DNA of 64,000 bases from Rhizobium sp. ARZ01. GTDB lineage: Bacteria; Pseudomonadota; Alphaproteobacteria; Rhizobiales; Rhizobiaceae. How positions within the stretch are numbered: the stretch's first letter is position 1; each line of letters begins with the position of its first letter. The stretch is from assembly GCF_014851675.1 (NCBI RefSeq), contig NZ_JACVAE010000004.1:310001-374000 (forward strand), in the 5' to 3' direction. Below the pieces are notes generated by a model, which saw only the letters and a list, made by a program, of their open reading frames with translations, was not told the DNA's origin and ran no database searches. This document shows positions 60,254 to 64,000 of this stretch, piece after piece. The translations under genes and the position numbers were made by a program.

Positions 60254-61351
60254 TCAGGAGAGGCTCTGTTCGTAGTCCGCGTAGGTGAATTCACGGACAG
60301 TTCTGATGCTGCCATCCAGTTCCTTGATGGCGATCGCCGGCATCTTCACGCCATTGAACCAGTTCTTTTTGACCATCGTATAACCGGCAGTGTCCTGGAT
60401 CGAAATCCGGTCGCCGACCTTGATGTCGTTCTCGAAATCGAACTCGCCGAAGATGTCCCCGGCCAGGCACGACTTGCCGCAGACCATCCAGCGGTGCGGC
60501 CCCTTGTTGGGCGCGATCTTTGCGCTTTCGCGGTAGATCAGAAGGTCCAGCATGTGCGCCTCGATTGACGAGTCGACGATCGCGAGGTTCTTGCCGTTGA
60601 ACAGCGTGTCGAGCACGGTCACTTCGAGCGTGGTCGACTTGGTGATCGAGGCCTCGCCGGGTTCCAGATAGACCTGGACACCATACTCGCCGGAAAAGCG
60701 CTTCAGCCGCTCGGCGAAAAGTTCCAGCGGATAGTTGTCGCCGGTGAAGTGGATGCCGCCGCCGAGGCTCACCCACTCGGCCCTCTGCAGGAGCGGCGCG
60801 AACTTCTCCTCGATCGAGCCGAGCATCCGGTCGAACAGATCGAAGTCGGAATTCTCGCAGTTGTTGTGGATCATGAAGCCGGAGATCCGGTCCATGACCT
60901 TTTCGACCTTGCTCACGTCCCATTCGCCAAGGCGCGAGAAGGGGCGGGCCGGGTCGGCGAGGTCGAAGCTGGACGAGCTGATCTGCGGATTGAGGCGCAG
61001 GCCGCGAACGATGCCAGACGCCTTTTCGGCAAAGCGCTCCAACTGTCCGATAGAGTTGAAGATGATCTTGTCGGCATGGCTGACCACTTCGTCGATCTCA
61101 TAATCAGCGTAGGCGACGGAGTAGGCGTGCGTTTCCTTGCCGAACCGTTCGTGCCCGAGCCGCACCTCATTGAGCGAAGACGAGGTGGTGCCATCCATGT
61201 AGTCGCGCATCAGATCGAAGACCGACCAGGTCGCGAAGCATTTTAACGCCAGCAGTGCCTTAGCGCCGGATATCTCCCGCACCTTCGCGATCTTCTCCAT
61301 GTTCTGGAGAAGCTTCGATTTGTCGATCAGATAATAAGGCGTCTGGATCAT
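60254..61351 (-). CDS. nspC: Carboxynorspermidine decarboxylase
   Basis: A 365-residue fold-type III PLP decarboxylase. It starts TPYYLIDKSKLLQNMEKI. The PLP Lys is in AKALLALKCFATWSVFDL, then SSLNEVRLGHERFG, GGGIHFTG (phosphate loop) and WMVCGKSCLAGD (substrate Cys/Asp region). Expected to turn carboxyspermidine into spermidine after the neighbouring synthase. First gene of its operon. Confidence 0.9.
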   Translation of the reverse strand: MIQTPYYLIDKSKLLQNMEKIAKVREISGAKALLALKCFATWSVFDLMRDYMDGTTSSSLNEVRLGHERFGKETHAYSVAYADYEIDEVVSHADKIIFNSIGQLERFAEKASGIVRGLRLNPQISSSSFDLADPARPFSRLGEWDVSKVEKVMDRISGFMIHNNCENSDFDLFDRMLGSIEEKFAPLLQRAEWVSLGGGIHFTGDNYPLELFAERLKRFSGEYGVQVYLEPGEASITKSTTLEVTVLDTLFNGKNLAIVDSSIEAHMLDLLIYRESAKIAPNKGPHRWMVCGKSCLAGDIFGEFDFENDIKVGDRISIQDTAGYTMVKKNWFNGVKMPAIAIKELDGSIRTVREFTYADYEQSLS

Positions 61352-61727
61352 GGAGCTTCGTGTCTTTCGTCAGATGGAAAACATCCCGGCTTTCTCCCGC
61401 AAGGGAGGTGCCGATACGGATTTCAACTTTAATTCGGAAAGCGCCGCCGGCGTCCTGCACCTCGGTGCGGCGACGAAATCAGTCTACTCTCAGCGGATGG
61501 GAGCAATTTGCGCGCTTCTTCGTCCCGGCCGCGGACAACGGTTGCAACGGCCGGGCTAAAATCGCGTTTTCAATCGCAACAGCCTCTGCCCGCGATGAGA
61601 GAAGAACGTCAGCATGGCGCCATCTAAGTCCGCAAGCCCGCGGAGTCAAGGCACAGGTGAACCATCGCATAGCGGCCATCCTGCCTTCTGAGAAGGCTTG
61701 CGGGCAGGCGCGGCGGAGCGCGGCGTG
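61352..61727. other. Intergenic stretch without a recognisable gene
   Basis: About 375 bp between the decarboxylase and the Rnk-like gene, both leftward. Plus-strand frames here resemble nothing known. The right-hand part probably carries the decarboxylase promoter. Confidence 0.5.
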
Positions 61728-62123
61728 TCAGGCTCCTGTCGCGGCGTGATCCTTCACTTCCACGATCTTCAACTGGTGGTTCTGGCCATCCCGCGCTCGC
61801 CAATCGATGGCCTGTCCCGGAGCCAGGCCGAGAAGGGCTACGCCGATGGGGGTGAGAACCGATACCTTCGCCTGCTCGATATCCGCTTCGCCGGGATAGA
61901 CGAGCGTTACCGTTCTGGTCTGACCGCTTTCCGTCTCATAGGTGACGGTCGAGCCAATCTGGACGGTGTCGGTGGAAACCTGATCGCTAGGCAGGACCGA
62001 CGCGCGTTCCAATTCTCCTAGCAGTTCGTCCGCCACTTCGAAGTTGCGGTCGAGTGCTGCCTGAGCCAGATCGTTGAGGCGCGCATAGTCGGCCTCCCGG
62101 ACATAGATCGACGGCTTGCTCAT
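61728..62123 (-). CDS. rnk: Rnk / GreA-C-terminal-domain transcription factor
   Basis: A 131-residue protein. A short helical N-terminal part (YVREADYARLNDLAQAAL) is followed by the GreA/GreB-like C-terminal FKBP fold (VQIGSTVTYETESGQTRTVT, LTPIGVALLGLAPGQAIDW). This is the layout of regulator of nucleoside diphosphate kinase (Rnk), which binds RNA polymerase. Confidence 0.87.
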   Translation of the reverse strand: MSKPSIYVREADYARLNDLAQAALDRNFEVADELLGELERASVLPSDQVSTDTVQIGSTVTYETESGQTRTVTLVYPGEADIEQAKVSVLTPIGVALLGLAPGQAIDWRARDGQNHQLKIVEVKDHAATGA

Positions 62124-63866
<1,743 letters not shown>

Positions 63867-64000
63867 CGCGAGCCGGTAAAGCCATCGAGATCCCTGGCAT
63901 TGCCCGAAGGGCAGACCTGATCGGTTCGATGCTGGGGCACGGCAAAGAAGGCGGGATCACAGCCCCCGCTTTCTCGGAACGTTCCTCCGTTCGACCAGAT

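Overview
The window looks like a rhizobial chromosome or megaplasmid segment (Alphaproteobacteria, Rhizobiaceae, Sinorhizobium/Rhizobium-like). The reasons are high GC, RIME-like palindromes (cores such as CTCCCCGC-TT-GCGGGGAG), an ExoF-type export protein, an ExoA-like glycosyltransferase, and the carboxyspermidine route to spermidine. This placement is inference from gene content, not from a search.

Region 1 (about 1-32.3 kb) is a Wzx/Wzy-type exopolysaccharide locus. It encodes a nucleotidyltransferase, a LegB-like 4,6-dehydratase, a DegT-type sugar aminotransferase and a small PglC/WcaJ-like initiating transferase. Together these suggest a 4-amino-4,6-dideoxy-HexNAc as the first sugar. 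It also has three GT4 enzymes, a GT2 fused to a DUF4091-like module, flippase, polymerase, a Wzc-like co-polymerase and an ExoF-like outer-membrane protein. Decoration and turnover genes include a FemAB/GNAT protein, a PaaK/CapK-like ligase, an ATP-grasp ligase coupled to a metallophosphoesterase, an AlgI/AlgX-like O-acetylation pair, a CapA protein, a methyltransferase and an RTX-tailed beta-helix lyase. A LuxR-type regulator lies at the left end. The locus is scarred: a 5' fragment of the flippase gene and a 3' fragment of the polymerase gene are duplicated, each next to AT-richer cargo genes and to IS3, IS6 or IS110 remnants. An asparagine-synthase remnant and an lldD remnant are also present.

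Region 2 (33-45 kb) is ordinary metabolism: a SnoaL-like protein, a glutamine-synthetase-like ligase with a class III aminotransferase, a glyoxalase, a CBS protein, two EamA transporters, an IlvD/Edd dehydratase, an atypical P1B ATPase and an AGE-family isomerase.

Region 3 (45.4-58.9 kb) is the most unusual part. A divergent pair of transcription units is centred on a GntR regulator that appears to carry two winged helices. Leftward run the regulator, a GT1 glycosyltransferase and an aldehyde dehydrogenase. Rightward run a complete polyamine-type ABC importer, a second GT1 paralogous to the first, three consecutive small cupins, a second aldehyde dehydrogenase and a saccharopine-dehydrogenase-like reductase. 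I do not recognise this combination as a described pathway. It is my best candidate for a new system, possibly uptake and processing of an amine or amino-acid compound that is glycosylated.

Region 4 (58.9-64 kb) holds carboxy(nor)spermidine synthase and decarboxylase, an Rnk/GreA-like factor and an NADP-type glutamate dehydrogenase.
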